NCBI GenBank assembly: GCA_022447925.1
Contig: JAKUTS010000009.1
Span: forward strand, 1-64,000
Direction of reading: 5' to 3'
DNA length: 64,000 nucleotides
Origin: SAR202 cluster bacterium
GTDB lineage: Bacteria; Chloroflexota; Dehalococcoidia; Lucifugimonadales; UBA2962
The notes under the pieces were generated by a model, which made no database searches, was not told the DNA's origin, and worked only from the letters and a program-made list of their open reading frames with translations. Made by a program: the position numbers and the translations under genes. How positions within the stretch are numbered: position 1 is the first letter of the stretch; each line of letters starts with the position of its first letter. This document shows positions 63,331 through 64,000 of this stretch, piece by piece.

Positions 63331-64000
63331 ATGCAAAAACTGTTAAATAAATTCATTATTCTGCCAATAAGGGACCATTTGGTGTCGTTAATTAGGTACC
63401 CTGATTTTCGTTATATTTGGCTGACAGGCGTATTTTCATTTGGTGGAATGTGGATTTTTACAGTCACTGCGACATGGATAGCTGTGGAAGAATCAGGAAG
63501 TTCGAGGTGGCCCGGGATAATTGCTTTTTCAAGCCTTTTACCATTTTTGATTTTTTCTGCTATTGGCGGATTTTTTGCAGATAGATATAATCGTAAAAAT
63601 GTAGTTCTAGCTACATCTTTTGGCAATACAATTTTGGCTGTACTTATCGCTGTTGGTGCTGTTACAGACTCTTTAGATTTGTGGCATTTAGCTGTTGGAG
63701 CGTTTTTGGCAGGTGGACTTAGAGCTGTAATGGAACCGGCAATACAGGCTTTAATTCCGAATCAGGTAGATAAAAAGCATATGCTAAATGCTATAACCCT
63801 AAACGCATTAACTCATCATGGTTCACGTTTTTTCGGGTTATTAATTGCTTCACCTTTATTGGCTAGCGGGGTTGCTATATCAATATCTGGTTTTACTATT
63901 ATTCCTGGAGGAATTAAAACCGTATTAATTCTTAGTGCAGTTTTTACAGCACTTAGCGCTCTGTCCGCTATGTTTTGTACTACAGTTTCATATGGAAGCA
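63331..64000 (+). CDS. MFS transporter, N-terminal part (cut by window edge)
   Basis: The ATG at 63331 with GGAG eight bases upstream opens a frame with no stop up to the window end (223 residues). Five or more helices are visible. Motif A-like GGFFADRYNRKNVV lies between helices 2 and 3, and PDFRYIWLTG and NALTHHGSRFFGLL recall the MFS_3/enterobactin-exporter-like group. Substrate unknown. The C-terminal half lies beyond the window. Confidence 0.85.
   Translation, partial: MQKLLNKFIILPIRDHLVSLIRYPDFRYIWLTGVFSFGGMWIFTVTATWIAVEESGSSRWPGIIAFSSLLPFLIFSAIGGFFADRYNRKNVVLATSFGNTILAVLIAVGAVTDSLDLWHLAVGAFLAGGLRAVMEPAIQALIPNQVDKKHMLNAITLNALTHHGSRFFGLLIASPLLASGVAISISGFTIIPGGIKTVLILSAVFTALSALSAMFCTTVSYGS

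Overview
The window is AT-rich, gene-dense bacterial chromosome: 68 protein-coding genes, two of them cut by the window edges. I see no rRNA, tRNA, CRISPR array, integrase or insertion sequence. Gene content and protein style suggest a marine Chloroflexota, most like a SAR202/Dehalococcoidia lineage. The pointers are a two-subunit glycine dehydrogenase (gcvPA/gcvPB), Rex, flavin-dependent LLM monooxygenases, a phosphotriesterase-family enzyme, many lipoproteins with beta-propeller repeats, a short IF-2 and a NusA with a long acidic tail. This placement is inference from gene content; no phylogeny was run. TTG starts are common, intergenic gaps are short and several convergent genes overlap at their 3' ends. 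UGA is used as a normal stop (for example in atpF and hisIE).

Layout. 1-4027 (minus): a truncated TylF-like methyltransferase, a Kelch lipoprotein, an amidohydrolase and a PH-domain/zinc-ribbon membrane protein. 4267-8293 (plus): a PduO-type cobalamin adenosyltransferase, then hisH-hisA-methyltransferase-hisF-hisIE. 8253-15222 (minus): a DUF1385 protein with ribosomal proteins L31, L27 and L21, then the nusA-rnpM-infB-rbfA-truB operon read toward it. 15392-18905 (plus): modABC and pyrF. 19050-26705 (plus): a bifunctional-nuclease-family gene and a complete F-type ATP synthase operon. 26761-30111: rex (minus) diverging from citrate synthase and a MidA-type methyltransferase. 30108-39513 (minus): a nine-gene run with an aminotransferase, nadE, an LLM oxidoreductase, gcvT-gcvH-gcvPA-gcvPB, a peroxiredoxin and trmI. 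39630-45462: a second Kelch lipoprotein (minus), then ispH, comB, an aldo/keto reductase, a 2-hydroxyacid dehydrogenase and a proline iminopeptidase (plus). 45498-53446 (minus): a polytopic membrane protein, a large BNR-repeat lipoprotein, an alkyltransferase-like DNA-repair protein and a FecCD-type ABC importer. 53773-64000: a Cys-rich microprotein, a phosphotriesterase-like enzyme, an SDR, a thioredoxin-like gene with an in-frame UGA, a DMT transporter, crcB, an LLM/hydrolase pair, a divergent carbamoyltransferase, a geranylgeranyl-reductase-like flavoprotein, a pterin dehydratase and a truncated MFS transporter.

The two most interesting items are small and easily missed. First, a TlpA/ResA-like thioredoxin (56293-56997, minus) is split by one in-frame UGA exactly where the first redox cysteine belongs, and a hairpin with bacterial SECIS geometry follows; it is probably a selenoprotein with an unusual U-x-C active site. 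Second, a 25-residue peptide with seven cysteines (53773-53850) has its own strong ribosome-binding site and lies between a metal/cofactor importer and a metallo-hydrolase. Other points of interest are a probable AUU start for trmI, an aspartate-carbamoyltransferase-like protein lacking key substrate-binding residues, and a hairpin in the nusA leader that could act as a regulatory switch.
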